Below are positions 26,752 to 37,415 of a stretch of DNA of 64,000 bases, piece by piece. Made by a program: the position numbers and the translations under genes. The stretch's first letter is position 1; the number at the start of each line of letters is the position of its first letter. Under the pieces are notes generated by a model that saw nothing but the letters and a program-made list of their open reading frames with translations, made no database searches and was not told the DNA's origin. Origin of the DNA: Bacteroidia bacterium (GTDB lineage Bacteria; Bacteroidota; Bacteroidia; J057); NCBI GenBank assembly GCA_030430205.1, contig JAUIGE010000006.1:161110-225109 (forward strand), given 5' to 3'.

Positions 26752-27642
26752 TCAAAAAACATACAAATGTACTTCATTTCCCAGCAATAAGTAAAGCTTA
26801 TTCGCATGCAGATCGAGGTCTTGCAAAGGCCTGGAAGAGGGCAAAGTCAGGTAGCGGCTTTTTTGGCTGCGGATGTCATAGACAAACAGTTTGTGGCTGT
26901 TGTAGAGCAACAGGCTGTTGCCTTCTATGAGGAAATGTTTCCAGCGAAAATCCGTCGGTGCGTGGATCGTTTCCTGGAAAATCCCATAGAGGTTGTAGAC
27001 CATCAATTTTTGCTCGCTGGTATCGCTGATCCAGATGTCGTTATTGGCGCGGATTTGCAGGTCGATGGGTGCGAAAAGCGAGCCTTCGCCATAGTCGCTG
27101 CCGCCAAATGCTTTGGCGATGGTGCCGAAAGTACCGAGTCGATAGACGCGGTTGTCTTGTCCGTTGAGGATAAACTGCTCGCCGGCGGCGTTGATGTCGA
27201 AGCTCAGCGGGAGAATGGATTCTCCATATTCCAGCCAATCGCCAAGATTGGCGATTTGGAGAAAATTGGTTTCTCCCATCAATTTGAGGTTGGTATTGAA
27301 CAAGCCAATCCGCTGCAGGCCCTTGTCCAGGACATAGACGCTTTGGCGATTGCGCGCCACGATTTTGGAAGGATTTAAAAATCCTTCCTCCCGCACTCCC
27401 TGCCCTCCGACCACAATGGAGGAGTCATATTGGCTTGCAGCCAGGTATTTCCGAAGGCGATTTTTCCCATCCAAAATCAGGATGTTTCCTTCACTATCCA
27501 ACTCAAAATCGATCAGCCGTTCATCCGCCTCCAATCGAAGCACTATTTTTTTTCGAAGGCTATCCTGGAGGTTTTGAGCAAACAAAACCGGACCAGCCAG
27601 CATTCCCAACAACAGCCATATATACACTTTCATTCCTCTCAT
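26752..27642 (-). CDS. Secreted six-bladed beta-propeller-like protein
   Basis: 296 residues. The signal peptide spans about 1-22 (MRGMKVYIWLLLGMLAGPVLFAQ); an ATG three codons later would work as well. The rest shows repeated blades of the NHL/6-bladed propeller kind: FELDSEGNILILDGKNRLRKY, VYVLDKGLQRIGLF, FILNGQDNRVYRLG, IWISDTSEQKLMVYNLYG and LYNSHKLFVYDI. Periplasmic or surface localisation is expected; ligand unknown. It is divergent from the LytTR regulator gene with 82 bp between starts, sharing the inverted repeat at 27653-27704. Confidence 0.75.
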   Translation of the reverse strand: MRGMKVYIWLLLGMLAGPVLFAQNLQDSLRKKIVLRLEADERLIDFELDSEGNILILDGKNRLRKYLAASQYDSSIVVGGQGVREEGFLNPSKIVARNRQSVYVLDKGLQRIGLFNTNLKLMGETNFLQIANLGDWLEYGESILPLSFDINAAGEQFILNGQDNRVYRLGTFGTIAKAFGGSDYGEGSLFAPIDLQIRANNDIWISDTSEQKLMVYNLYGIFQETIHAPTDFRWKHFLIEGNSLLLYNSHKLFVYDIRSQKSRYLTLPSSRPLQDLDLHANKLYLLLGNEVHLYVF

Positions 27643-27652
27643 ATTAGACTTC

Positions 27653-27704
27653 GAACGAATTTTTAGCCAAAAAATCGCATTTTTTCGTAAATAGAAATTC
27701 GTTC
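27653..27704. promoter_or_regulatory. Inverted repeat in the divergent propeller/LytTR intergenic region
   Basis: GAACGAATTT (27653-27662) and AAATTCGTTC (27695-27704) are perfect 10-bp inverted arms, 32 bases apart, in the 82-bp gap between divergent starts. This fits a pair of regulator half-sites; the LytTR regulator itself is an obvious but untested candidate. Confidence 0.4.
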
Positions 27705-27724
27705 ATAGAAAATCTTTTTACCCT

Positions 27725-28486
27725 ATGCTAAACATCCTCATCGTCGAAGACGAACAGCTCGCAGCCAGTCGCCTGGAGCGCATGCTCAAAAAACTTGATC
27801 CCGAAATTGAAATAATTGACACGCTGGACAGCGTTCAGACAGCTGTCGAGTGGCTTCAGGAAAATGAAGCGGACCTGATCTTTCTGGACATCCATCTGGC
27901 CGATGGCAACAGTTTCGGGATCTTTGATCAGGTAGAAGTAAAAACACCTATCATCTTCTCTACCGCTTATGACCAATATGCCATCAAGGCATTCAAACTC
28001 AACAGCGTTGATTACCTGCTCAAGCCCATAGACAAGGAAGAACTGGAGGCCGCGATCAACAAATTTAAGGAAATGCGCATGGCCGGTCAAGCCGGCAATA
28101 TTGACGTACAAGCTCTGGTACAGGCCATGCAAGGCCCGCTTTCCGATTACCAAAAGCGCTTTATTGTCACCTCTGGCGAAAAAATCAAATCCATTAAAAT
28201 CGAAGATGTGGCTTACTTTTTTGGGCAGCAGAAATATGTATTTCTCATCACCAAAGACAACCGCCGCCATATCATAGACTATACTTTAGGCAAACTGGAA
28301 GAAATGCTTGATCCTGAGAATTTCTTTCGGATAAACCGGCAGTTTATCATCGGTTTTGATTCGATCAAAAATATGTTTTCTTATTCCAAAAGCCGCATAA
28401 AAATAGAACTGGACCCTCCGGGAGAAATAGACGCCATTGTCAGCATCGACAAATCCCGTCGCTTTAAGGACTGGTTGAATCGCTAG
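27725..28486 (+). CDS. LytTR-family response regulator
   Basis: 253 residues. The receiver domain has the acidic pocket E8-D9-E10, phospho-acceptor D55 (IFLDIHLADG), T80 and K100 (YLLKPID). A linker of about 40 residues leads to a LytTR DNA-binding domain (about 145-253) with DVAYFFGQQKYVFLITKDNRRH and NFFRINRQFIIGFDSIK. It would activate or repress genes through direct-repeat sites. Only 9 bp separate it from the hybrid kinase gene, so it is the probable phospho-acceptor of that kinase. Confidence 0.95.
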   Translation: MLNILIVEDEQLAASRLERMLKKLDPEIEIIDTLDSVQTAVEWLQENEADLIFLDIHLADGNSFGIFDQVEVKTPIIFSTAYDQYAIKAFKLNSVDYLLKPIDKEELEAAINKFKEMRMAGQAGNIDVQALVQAMQGPLSDYQKRFIVTSGEKIKSIKIEDVAYFFGQQKYVFLITKDNRRHIIDYTLGKLEEMLDPENFFRINRQFIIGFDSIKNMFSYSKSRIKIELDPPGEIDAIVSIDKSRRFKDWLNR

Positions 28487-28495
28487 GGAGCTTAG

Positions 28496-31400
28496 ATGGA
28501 AAAACTGAAACTTATTTACCAGGGAAATAAATCCCATATCTATCAGGATCTGCGGGAAGGCAGAGAAGGCATTGCTATCAAAATGCTGAAGGATGCAGAT
28601 CCTTCTCCCCAGCAATTGGCTTATCTCAAAAATGAATTTGCTATTACCCATGGTTTGGGGATAGAGGGGGTGCGCAAAACCCTTGAAGAGGGAACCATCG
28701 AAGGACGCCCTGCTATTTTCATTGAATATATAAAGGGAAATTCTCTTAAAGATGGATGGGTAAGGGAGCGTAAAAGCCTGAAAGAAATGCTCACCGTGGC
28801 GATAGAAGCCACCCGTGTGCTGGCAGAAGTGCATCAGGCGGGGATCATCCACCGCGATCTTACCAGCAACAATATCCTGGTTTATGACAGCTCACAAGGC
28901 CCCAAAGTCAAATTCATTGACTTTGCTTTTGCCCGGGAGATCGGCCCGGAGGGCATAGTAGCCGAAGGCCTTGAAGGCACGCTGGCCTACCTCTCGCCCG
29001 AGCAAAGCGGGCGCACAGACCGAAAGGTAGACTTTCGTTCCGATCTCTATGCCCTGGGCATCACTTTGTATGAATTATTCAGCGGGCAATTGCCCTTTCA
29101 ACAGTCTGAGCCCACAGAGCTGGTGCATGCGCATTTGGCTCAAAAGCCCATTCCTCCCCATGAAGTAGAGCCTACTTTGCCACCGCAGATATCGCGCATT
29201 ATCCTCAAGCTGATGGCGAAAGATCCGGGGGATCGTTACCAAACAGCCAATGGGCTGCTGAAAGATCTGGAGCATTGCCTGCAAATGATGGTAGAAGTGG
29301 GAGAAGTCAACAGCTTCAAACTGGGCTCAGGCGATCGCATGGGCCTCTTTCGGCTGCCCGACAAATTGTTTGGCCGCAGCGACGAAATGCGCTACCTGCA
29401 AAAAGGCTATGATCGGGTGGCATTGGGTACGATGGAGCTGCTTTTGCTGAAAGGCTATGCCGGCGCTGGCAAGTCATCGCTTGCCAGTGAGTTGGGAAAA
29501 TACGTCAGCAACCAGGGCGGATATTACGCCTGTGGCACCTTCAGCCAGACTCAGAGCAGCCTGCCCTATCAGGGCACCAATGAAGCCTTTCAGGACCTGG
29601 CAGCTCAGATGCTGACAGAAAGCAGCAGCCAGTTGGAAAACTGGAAACGCAAGATTTTGGCCGCTGTCGGCCAGAATGGCCGCCTCCTGACAGACTTCGT
29701 TCCAGACCTGGAACTGATTATCGGTGTACAACCCGAGCTCCCCATACTCGAAGGCGCAGCCGAAACCCAAAACCGCCTGCGAATTACCTTCCTCAATTTC
29801 CTCAAGGCCCTCTCCGACACAGACCATCCTCTGGTCATCTTTCTGGATGACTGCCAGTGGGCAGATGCTGACTCCATTGACCTCATCCGCCTGCTGCTGA
29901 CAGAATCCAACAACAGAAATCTGTGGCTGATTGCAGGGCTGAAAGAAGAAGATATTTCTGAAGATCATCCCTTTTTGACAGCCGTTAAATACCTGGAAAA
30001 CAAGGATGTTATAGTCGAAAGCCTGTCTATAGGCAACCTGCGGAAAGATGCCGTTGTGGAGCTTATTGCTACCACGCTCAATACGACCGAGGATGTCTGC
30101 CAGGGGTTGGCAGAAGTCGTTTTTGCCAAAACACAGGGCAGCCCCTTTTTTGTCAGGCAAATGCTTGCTTCCATCTATGAAAGCGGCCTGCTCTTCTTTG
30201 ACCAGCAAACCTTAGGCTGGAATTGGCATCTCAGCAGCATACAGCAACTCAACATCACCGACAATGTGGTGGAGCTGGTAGCAGGAAAAATCCAGCGTTT
30301 GCCCAAAATAACGCAGGAAATCCTGAAAAAAGCTGCCGGTATCGGCAATCGTTTTTCCCTGGGTATGCTGCGGAAAATCTATGATTTGCCCCCTGACGAG
30401 GCCATCTCCGAGCTGAATCTGGCGATTCGGGAAGGACTGATAGCCGATCTGACCAACCACCAGCTTCCTACAGATTTATTGTATGGATTTTCTCATGACC
30501 GCATACGGGAGGCAGTTTATTCGCTTATTCCCGAAAAAGAGCGTCCCCAGCTCCATCTGACGATCGGTAGGGAAATGCTCAAGCGCCTCTCAGAGGAAGA
30601 ACTGGAGCAGGCTCCCAATCAATCTGTTTTTGACCTGGTGAGCCAGTGGAATCAGGCAGCTGAAATAGTAAAGAGCAGAGAGGAACATCGCATTTTGGCA
30701 CGGCTGAATCTTCTGGCAGGCAAGCGGTCGAATAGCTCGACAGCCTACAAGGCAGCCCTGGCTTACTGCCTGCGCGGGTTGGACCTGATCTCAGCCTACG
30801 GCTGGGAAGCTAACTACCGCCTCAACTATGAGTTGAGCAGTGAAGCGCTGCAGGCGGCATTTTTGGAGCGAAAATTTTCGCTCCTCATCGACCTCAGCAA
30901 CCGGTTGATCCATAACTCCGTCAACCTCGAAGACAAGACCACAGCTTACGAGCTGCAGATATATGCCCTGGTAGCTCAGGGAGAGCTGGAGGAGGCCTTT
31001 AGGCGTGGGCTTCGTTTCCTGAAGCAGTTGGGGATAGAGTTCCCCGAAAGAGCCTATGGCTGGGCCCGCCGCAAGGTTTTGATGCGCATCTGGTGGCTTT
31101 TCAGGGGAAAAGATGAAGAGGATTTGATTCGCATCAAAGAGATGAAAGACCCCCTCAAGCTGGCGGCACAACGCATCCTGGCGGCCCTCTCTCCTATCGT
31201 GCGCGTCACACGGCCCGAACTTTCCATGCATATTCCCTATAAGCAGGCTTCGCTCTCTCTTAAGCATGGTCATTCCCCTATTTCGGCTATCGCTTATGTG
31301 AATATCGGGATATTGTTTGCTCAGGTTTACAAACAGCATGTAAGAGGCTATAGCCTGGGAAAATTGGGCATTCGATTACTGGAAAAATTTCCCAACAATG

Positions 31401-33790
31401 AATACAAAGCCAGAACTAACCTGGCATTTTACAGTGAGCTGGTGCCTACAAGTCAGCCCATCAAAATATGTCTTGATCCCCTGAAACAAATCTACCATGA
31501 TGGTCGGGCTGTAGGTGACCTTACCACCGCAGGCTTCAGCATCAATCAATACCTGAGCTTTGCTTTTTTCGCAGGAAAAAACCTCAAAGAGCTTGAAAAA
31601 GAAGCAAGGACTTTTGTGGGAGAAAGCGGCCAGAGAGAGCAATCCATTGCATCGGATTATTTAAAAATGAACTGGCAGCTTTTGCTCAATATGACTGAGA
31701 GTTGCGACCATCCGGCGGAATTAAATGGCAGCGCCTGTAAGGAAATGGAATTGCTGGCAGAATTTGAAAAAAACAAGGATAATACAGGCTTGTTTGCCTT
31801 TTACCTCCACAAAATGATCCTGGCTTTTTGCTTCGAAAAGCATGAAGAAGCCGCCCAATTTGCTTCCGAACTTTCGCAATACAGAAGCAGCGTCAACTAC
31901 TATTTTTCAGCTATAGCTGACTTTTATGAAGCGATCAACCTGCTTCAGCTTTATACAAATGCTGACAAAAAGACGCAGACCAAATACCTCAAACGGATAG
32001 AAGACCTCATTGATAAATTGGATGAGCATGCAGAGTATGCGCCCTTCAATCATTTGCACAAGCTTTTTTTGATAGAAGCGGAAAAACATCGGGTAATGGG
32101 CGAAGAAGATGAGGCGCGCAGGATGTATGACAAAGCGCTGCAGCTCGCCCGCTACAATGAATTTCTCAATGATGAGGTGCTGATCTGGGAATTGATGGGT
32201 AAATTTTACCGCCAGCTTGGCAATTCCTTTCTGGCGGAAGCCTATCTGTCCAAATCCTGGAAAGTGAACAAAAGCTGGGGCGCGGAAGGCAAAGCCGTTT
32301 TTCTCGAAAATCGCTATCCGCATTTTATCGGTAAAGGGAAAAGTGCTTCTTCCCACAGCATCAGCGGCACACGCTCTGCATCCAGCGGTGAATTGCTTCA
32401 CGGCCTCGATCTCGAAAGCATCACCAAGGCGTCTATCGCCTTGTCGAGTGAGATCGTTTTCAGCAATCTGCTGGAAAAAATGATGGAAGTAGTGATGGAA
32501 AATGCCGGTGCCCAATGGGGCGCATTTATCGAAAACCTGCAAGGCGGCCTGCACCTCATCGCCCGTGGACAAGCCGGAGAAGGCGTAAAAGTACAGGAAG
32601 CGGTACCGCTGGAAGAGGTGGAAAAACTTTCCACAGGCATCATCAATTTCGTGGCACGCACCCGCAAGGAGCTCGTTCTCGCCAATGCCTCCGGGCATAG
32701 CAAATTTGAGAAAGACCCTTATATTCAAGAGGTTAAGCCCAAATCTATCCTTTGCTTTCCGCTGATCCACAAGCGCAAACTGATTGGTCTGATTTACCTC
32801 GAAAATAACCTGACAGAAGGAGCCTTTACCTCCGACAGGATCGAAATCCTGAATATGCTCTCCGCTCAGATTTGCATTTCCATCGACAATGCGCACCTCT
32901 ATGAGAGCCTGGACGAAAAGGTAAGGGCGCGCACGGCGGAACTCAACAAAAAGAACAAAGAGCTCAATAGCACTTTGGGCAAACTCAAAAATACCCAAAG
33001 CAAACTCGTAGAGTCGGAGAAAATGGCCTCTCTGGGCCAGCTGACGGCGGGCATCGCCCATGAGATCAACAATCCCGTCAACTTCATCTCGGGCAATATC
33101 GGCCCGCTGACCCGTGATATCGAAGATATCAGGGAGCTTTTCCTGCTCGTCAAGGAGCTGGATCCTCCCGACAATTTGCGGGAGCAACTCACGAAAATCC
33201 GTGATTTTCGGGATGAGATAGACGCGGATTTCCTCTTTGAGGAAATAGAATTGCTGCTCAAAGGCATCAAAGACGGTGCGATTCGCACCAAGGAGATCGT
33301 GCTGGGCCTCAAAAATTTCTCTCGTCTCGACGAGCAGGATTTCAAGATGGCCAATGTGCACGATGGCATCGACTCCACCCTCACCCTGCTTGGCAACAAG
33401 CTCAAAAACCGCATCGACATCCACAAGGACTACGCCCCCAACCTTCCGCATATCGAGTGCCTGCCCGGCAAACTCAACCAGGTGTTTATGAACATCCTGA
33501 ACAATGCGATGGACGCCATCGAAGGCGAAGGGGAGATATGGATCAGCACCAGGCAGCTTGATGAGATGCTTGAAATCCGCTTCAAAGACAGCGGAAGCGG
33601 CATGCCGCAGGAGGTCGCAGACCACATCTTCGAGCCTTTCTTCACCACCAAGGATGTCGGCAAAGGCACCGGCCTCGGCCTTTCCATCACCTACGGCATC
33701 ATCCAGCAACACAAAGGCGATATCCGCGTGAGCAGCGTGCCGGGTGAAGGGACAGAGTTTGTGATTGAGGTGCCGATGGTGCAGAAATAA
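28496..33790 (+). CDS. Hybrid Ser/Thr kinase - AAA ATPase - TPR - GAF - histidine kinase
   Basis: 1764 residues without a membrane segment, so a cytoplasmic signalling giant. Domains in order: protein kinase (K29 in [17 protein letters not shown] near 118-128, DFA instead of DFG at about 142-144); an AAA_16-type NTPase (Walker [10 protein letters not shown] near 320-328, Walker [16 protein letters not shown]); a helical, TPR-like region of roughly 600 residues; GAF near 1320-1475; coiled coil; HisKA with phospho-acceptor H1522 ([11 protein letters not shown]); HATPase_c with N box NNAMDAIEG and GTGLGLSI near 1723-1730. The order matches the HstK family known from cyanobacteria. Its gene follows the LytTR regulator by 9 bp. 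The signal sensed is unknown. Confidence 0.93.
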   Translation: MEKLKLIYQGNKSHIYQDLREGREGIAIKMLKDADPSPQQLAYLKNEFAITHGLGIEGVRKTLEEGTIEGRPAIFIEYIKGNSLKDGWVRERKSLKEMLTVAIEATRVLAEVHQAGIIHRDLTSNNILVYDSSQGPKVKFIDFAFAREIGPEGIVAEGLEGTLAYLSPEQSGRTDRKVDFRSDLYALGITLYELFSGQLPFQQSEPTELVHAHLAQKPIPPHEVEPTLPPQISRIILKLMAKDPGDRYQTANGLLKDLEHCLQMMVEVGEVNSFKLGSGDRMGLFRLPDKLFGRSDEMRYLQKGYDRVALGTMELLLLKGYAGAGKSSLASELGKYVSNQGGYYACGTFSQTQSSLPYQGTNEAFQDLAAQMLTESSSQLENWKRKILAAVGQNGRLLTDFVPDLELIIGVQPELPILEGAAETQNRLRITFLNFLKALSDTDHPLVIFLDDCQWADADSIDLIRLLLTESNNRNLWLIAGLKEEDISEDHPFLTAVKYLENKDVIVESLSIGNLRKDAVVELIATTLNTTEDVCQGLAEVVFAKTQGSPFFVRQMLASIYESGLLFFDQQTLGWNWHLSSIQQLNITDNVVELVAGKIQRLPKITQEILKKAAGIGNRFSLGMLRKIYDLPPDEAISELNLAIREGLIADLTNHQLPTDLLYGFSHDRIREAVYSLIPEKERPQLHLTIGREMLKRLSEEELEQAPNQSVFDLVSQWNQAAEIVKSREEHRILARLNLLAGKRSNSSTAYKAALAYCLRGLDLISAYGWEANYRLNYELSSEALQAAFLERKFSLLIDLSNRLIHNSVNLEDKTTAYELQIYALVAQGELEEAFRRGLRFLKQLGIEFPERAYGWARRKVLMRIWWLFRGKDEEDLIRIKEMKDPLKLAAQRILAALSPIVRVTRPELSMHIPYKQASLSLKHGHSPISAIAYVNIGILFAQVYKQHVRGYSLGKLGIRLLEKFPNNEYKARTNLAFYSELVPTSQPIKICLDPLKQIYHDGRAVGDLTTAGFSINQYLSFAFFAGKNLKELEKEARTFVGESGQREQSIASDYLKMNWQLLLNMTESCDHPAELNGSACKEMELLAEFEKNKDNTGLFAFYLHKMILAFCFEKHEEAAQFASELSQYRSSVNYYFSAIADFYEAINLLQLYTNADKKTQTKYLKRIEDLIDKLDEHAEYAPFNHLHKLFLIEAEKHRVMGEEDEARRMYDKALQLARYNEFLNDEVLIWELMGKFYRQLGNSFLAEAYLSKSWKVNKSWGAEGKAVFLENRYPHFIGKGKSASSHSISGTRSASSGELLHGLDLESITKASIALSSEIVFSNLLEKMMEVVMENAGAQWGAFIENLQGGLHLIARGQAGEGVKVQEAVPLEEVEKLSTGIINFVARTRKELVLANASGHSKFEKDPYIQEVKPKSILCFPLIHKRKLIGLIYLENNLTEGAFTSDRIEILNMLSAQICISIDNAHLYESLDEKVRARTAELNKKNKELNSTLGKLKNTQSKLVESEKMASLGQLTAGIAHEINNPVNFISGNIGPLTRDIEDIRELFLLVKELDPPDNLREQLTKIRDFRDEIDADFLFEEIELLLKGIKDGAIRTKEIVLGLKNFSRLDEQDFKMANVHDGIDSTLTLLGNKLKNRIDIHKDYAPNLPHIECLPGKLNQVFMNILNNAMDAIEGEGEIWISTRQLDEMLEIRFKDSGSGMPQEVADHIFEPFFTTKDVGKGTGLGLSITYGIIQQHKGDIRVSSVPGEGTEFVIEVPMVQK

Positions 33791-33794
33791 GAGA

Positions 33795-36575
33795 TTAGAT
33801 CCCCAGGCTCAGGCCCAGCGTCCAAACCCGCGCCAGCGGGTAAGAGAAGTAATCCTGCCCCGCGCCAAAGAGGGGCGCGAGAGCGATTTCGGGATCATTG
33901 CCACTGTAGTTTGTCCAGAGGAAAGGATTTTCTACCGAAAAAGAAAAAGTAGAGGCGCGCTTTTCCCCTGTCAATTTATAGGAAAAGGCGATCTGCCGAA
34001 TCCGCAAATAATCTCCTTTTTCGAAGCCTTCCGGCTTGTTGGCAGGATCGATATAAAAGGGCTTTCGGGGAGACGAGAGGCCTGCCTCGTAGAAATTGCT
34101 GCCGGGGAAAAGGCCGCCGGGGCGGTTAAATGCAAGAGCCTGATCATTAAAGAGGGTAAATCCCAGCATGCTCTCTGCAAGCACTTGCAAGGTGAAATTT
34201 TTCCATGAAAAACGTTGCCGGGTTGAAAGCAATGTGCTCGGAATGGCTGTATTGAGGTCATTTGTGTTGTCATCCCAAAGCATAATGGGAACATCTATTC
34301 CCGAATAATAATAGTATAGCGGGCCCGATACTTGCGGGCTAAAGGGGCTGCCAAAAGGCAGCAAATCTATACCCAAATCCCGGTAACGTGTTTTTTGAAA
34401 ACTTACGCTAAAGCTGGGGGTCCAGGTAAAGGACTCCATAAAATAAACCTTCTTGTTCAGGTTGACCTCTAAACCCTGGTTTTCCATATAGGCAAGTAGG
34501 TTTTCGTTGAAAGCCCAATAAGCCTCTCCGGCGTTATCTGTCAACAAACGAAGCATCCTTTGATCTGTCCTGCGCTTGTATGCCTCTATGCTTAAATTCC
34601 AGGTTTTGATCCGTACATCCAGCGCCAGATTTTGGTTGATTGAGTTAGCAGGTCCGATGCCTGCTTTTCCCCAGGCTGCCCTTAGGCGCGCATCCAGCCA
34701 GGGAACGGAAAGGTTGAACATTCGAAAAGGATTGATGCCCACAGAAATAAAAGGGTAATGCTGAAAAGGAGCATGAAAATCAGGCCTATACGGCACAGCC
34801 TGGCTATGCGCCCAGATGCTATATCGCTCATATCGCCACCCGGCAAAAAGCTCCATTTTATCATCCCAATTATAGGTTCCCTGAAAATGGGCTGCCTCAT
34901 AGCGCGTTCCGCCCTGGAAATAATTATACTCAAAGCCAAAATAGGGGCCATTTGAGTCTTCCAAATCCCATCCAAAAGGGTTGAATGGTGCCATTTGAGG
35001 ACGGAGTTGGGACTTTGAATTTTGTTGAAATTCCAGCTTCAAAGTCAATTCGTGTTTATACTTTTCAATTTCATATCCTATGCCTGCGGTAAAATTCCCA
35101 TACGCCAAATTTCTTCCTGGAGATTCGCCAAGCGCCTGTAATCCCACATAGGGCAGGCTTCGGGGTTCCAGCCTTCTAAAGCGCATCGTCTCGCTTTGAA
35201 GGGCCATTTTTCCATAAACCTGCAGCTGTTTACTGATATCCCAACTCAATTTGAGGTGCCCAAAATATTGTATCGGCTTTGCCTCCAATTCAATTTCCTC
35301 CAGCAATTGAAGGGGATTGTAGGCGCTATCCACCGGCGGTTGAAAATAACTGCCATCTGTCGCATAAACAGGCCATGTCGGATTGTAGGAAAAAGCATGT
35401 TGCAAAACATCCACTTGCGTTTGCCCATCTGAACGGGAAGGCAAAAAGCTTTCATCTCCCAGGCTCAGCGCAAATTTTGTCTCCAGCTTCAACTTTTCCT
35501 TGAGAAAGCTTTTATCGAAATGAAAGCGGCTGCTCAGCCTGCGGAAGTGCGTGGAAAGGATCGTTCCTTGCTGGTCCAAATAGCCAGCAGAAGCCAGAAA
35601 ACTGGTTTTTTCATTGATTTTCTGACGGATGGAAACATGATGTTGGTGCATTAAAGCCGGGCCGCTGATTACTTTCAGCACATCTGTATTTGCTTCTCCC
35701 AGGAGACTTTCGTCTCCATATTCGCTTTGGGCAGCCCATGCGCGATAGGCATCGGCAGACAGGGGTTTTTGCCGCCATTGCGGCTGTTGCAGGCCGAGGC
35801 TTCCGCTATAATTCAGCCGCAATTTTTCATCCTGAGGCGTATGGGTTGTTATCAAAATCACCCCATTTCCTCCCCTCGCGCCATAAAGCGCGGCCTCCGG
35901 CCCCTTCAGGACCTGCACAGAGGCGACATCCTCCGTCGCCAGCCAGCGCAGCGGATCGCGCTGCAAAGGCAGCGCCGTCACCACGCCCAGCGGGCTGGAC
36001 TGAAAGTTTTCGATGGGAAGCCCATCGACCACAAACAGCGGCTCATTGCCGCTATACATCTGGCTCTCTCCGCGTATGCGGATGCTGGTGCCGGCGCCTG
36101 GCGCGCCGCTGAGGCGGTTGACCCGGACGCCCGAAACCTGGTCTGGAAGGGTTCCATAAAGCGAATTTTGAGCTGCTGCTTCCTGAAGGATATGGATCGA
36201 ATTTCGCTTATCCATGGGCTGAAAAGGCGAAAAATAATAGCCAAAGTCACAGCCGATGATCTCAGGCCCAATTTCCATAGAAATATAAAACGAATTGCCT
36301 CCTCCCACTTCGATTTCCTGGGTGACATAGCCCACATAGGAAATAATCAGCACATCCTGATCCGTAATATTTTCAAATGTAAATCGCCCTTCCAAATCGG
36401 TCAATTGTCCTCTGGCAGTCCCTTTTAAAAGGATGACAACAGCTTCCAGCGGCTCAGAAGTCTCTTTTTCAACGACAGTTCCACTGATCGTCCGCTGAGC
36501 CGTAAGGCCACTCAGCAGGAAAAAAAGAAGCGGAAGAAGGAATAGTTTTTTGAGCGGGAGGAAATGATTTCTCAT
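33795..36575 (-). CDS. SusC/RagA-like TonB-dependent outer membrane receptor
   Basis: 926 residues. Signal peptide about 1-26 (LLFFLLSGLTAQ); a carboxypeptidase-like regulatory domain (about 28-110, TISGTVVEKETSEPLEAVVI to YVGYVTQEIEVGG); then the plug with IRIRGESQMYSGNEPLFVVDGLPI and VQVLKGPEAALYGARGGNGVIL; then a 22-strand barrel ending in the aromatic/hydrophobic LARVWTLGLSLGI. It imports bulky ligands across the outer membrane with TonB energy. No SusD-like lipoprotein accompanies it, unlike most SusC genes, and no ECF sigma/FecR pair is adjacent. It converges with the kinase gene, ends 4 bp apart. Ligand unknown. Confidence 0.9.
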   Translation of the reverse strand: MRNHFLPLKKLFLLPLLFFLLSGLTAQRTISGTVVEKETSEPLEAVVILLKGTARGQLTDLEGRFTFENITDQDVLIISYVGYVTQEIEVGGGNSFYISMEIGPEIIGCDFGYYFSPFQPMDKRNSIHILQEAAAQNSLYGTLPDQVSGVRVNRLSGAPGAGTSIRIRGESQMYSGNEPLFVVDGLPIENFQSSPLGVVTALPLQRDPLRWLATEDVASVQVLKGPEAALYGARGGNGVILITTHTPQDEKLRLNYSGSLGLQQPQWRQKPLSADAYRAWAAQSEYGDESLLGEANTDVLKVISGPALMHQHHVSIRQKINEKTSFLASAGYLDQQGTILSTHFRRLSSRFHFDKSFLKEKLKLETKFALSLGDESFLPSRSDGQTQVDVLQHAFSYNPTWPVYATDGSYFQPPVDSAYNPLQLLEEIELEAKPIQYFGHLKLSWDISKQLQVYGKMALQSETMRFRRLEPRSLPYVGLQALGESPGRNLAYGNFTAGIGYEIEKYKHELTLKLEFQQNSKSQLRPQMAPFNPFGWDLEDSNGPYFGFEYNYFQGGTRYEAAHFQGTYNWDDKMELFAGWRYERYSIWAHSQAVPYRPDFHAPFQHYPFISVGINPFRMFNLSVPWLDARLRAAWGKAGIGPANSINQNLALDVRIKTWNLSIEAYKRRTDQRMLRLLTDNAGEAYWAFNENLLAYMENQGLEVNLNKKVYFMESFTWTPSFSVSFQKTRYRDLGIDLLPFGSPFSPQVSGPLYYYYSGIDVPIMLWDDNTNDLNTAIPSTLLSTRQRFSWKNFTLQVLAESMLGFTLFNDQALAFNRPGGLFPGSNFYEAGLSSPRKPFYIDPANKPEGFEKGDYLRIRQIAFSYKLTGEKRASTFSFSVENPFLWTNYSGNDPEIALAPLFGAGQDYFSYPLARVWTLGLSLGI

Positions 36576-36672
36576 GATAAAGGCAATTTATGGAGTGATC
36601 CAATGGAGATTGGATGGTAAATGCCCGGAATTGGATTGAGGTGTAAGGTAGGAAAAATTTCATTTTTATAAA

Positions 36673-36996
36673 ATATGCGAATCAAGGGTTGAGAATTCTT
36701 TTGGCGCGGATTACCCGCAAGCGTCCCTTCGACAAACTCAGGGCAGGCTCCTTCGACAAACTCAGGGCAGGCTCCTTCGACAAACTCAGGGCAGGCTCCT
36801 TCGACAAACTCAGGGCAGGCTCCCGCAGGCCACTGAATCGAGTTCAGCTCAGGCTCCACCCACGCCATCTTTTCTTTGAAAAGCAGAATAAAAGCTACTA
36901 AAAGTAGCTTAAAAACAAATAGCTTGAGCGGATTTCGGGCCTGGCGGCTGGTTTTGCGCGTAATCCGCTCCATGTATTCAACTCTTGATTCGCATA
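36673..36996. mobile_element. MITE-like element with imperfect terminal inverted repeats
   Basis: The arms at about 36673-36720 and 36950-36996 match in inverted orientation: ATGCGAATCAAG, then GTTGA with one change, a variable spacer, then GCGGATTAC and CGCAA. Between them lie the 24-bp tandem array (36726-36821) and a perfect hairpin AAGCTACT-AAA-AGTAGCTT (36892-36910). No transposase is encoded. A target-site duplication could not be seen with certainty, so mobility is inferred. Confidence 0.5.
36726..36821. repeat. Four exact 24-bp tandem repeats
   Basis: Four copies of a unit beginning CCTTCGACAAACTCAGGGC, 96 bp in all. Since 24 is a multiple of three, every frame reads as an eight-residue repeat (FDKLRAGS on one strand, CPEFVEGA on the other), the well-known false-protein signature of this widespread intergenic word. 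Not CRISPR: there are no spacers. Confidence 0.95.
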
Positions 36997-37000
36997 AAAT

Positions 37001-37390
37001 ATATAATCCTGTCTATAATCCTGTCATCCCTATAATCCTGTCATCCCTTCGGGATTCGGGAGGGTTCGATTGGGCTTGTTATAATCCTGACATCTATAAT
37101 CCTGTCATCCCTATAATCCTGTCATCCCTTCGGGATTCGGGAGGGTTCGATTGGGCTTGTTATAATCCTGACATTCTATAATATTGTCATCCCTATAATC
37201 CTGTCATCCCTTCGGGATTCGGGAGGGTTCGATTGGGCTTGTTATAATCCTGACATTCTATAATATTGTCATCCCTTCGGGATTCAAAGCTGGTGGGTCT
37301 TGTAAAAAACCTGTTTCCCGAATCCCGAAGGGATAATATGATTATAGCCAAGGTTAATCGACCTAGACAGAACCCCGAAGGGGTGACATA
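37001..37390. repeat. Three 81-82-bp direct repeats plus inverted partial copy
   Basis: Units with the core CATCCCTTCGGGATTCGGG start at 37042, 37123 and 37205, each followed by GGTTCGATTGGGCTTGTTAT and short ATAATCCTGTCAT words. A shortened copy follows at 37260-37290, and the inverted core (CCCGAATCCCGAAGGGAT) is at 37316-37333. A last small hairpin CCCCGAAGGGG lies near 37372-37382, just before the DUF1573 gene. The core is itself a hairpin (ATCCC-TTC-GGGAT). Confidence 0.85.
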
Positions 37391-37415
37391 AATCTCAAAA
37401 AAAACTCCATTTATC

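Larger units (their letters stand above)
36576..37415. other. Repeat-filled gene-free region
   Basis: 840 bp with no believable gene. It contains the 36673-36996 element with its 24-bp array, and the 81-82-bp repeats plus inverted tail at 37001-37390. The first 90 bp are the upstream region of the susC-like gene, with no promoter I can call. Confidence 0.7.

Noticed and set aside
31907..33712. 601-codon minus-strand frame inside the hybrid kinase gene
   Set aside because: It is the antisense shadow of the GAF and histidine kinase region, whose motifs are unmistakable on the plus strand.
36726..37260. CRISPR array
   Set aside because: The 24-bp units have no spacers and the 81-82-bp units have nearly identical interiors; no cas gene is present. 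Both are tandem or dispersed repeats.
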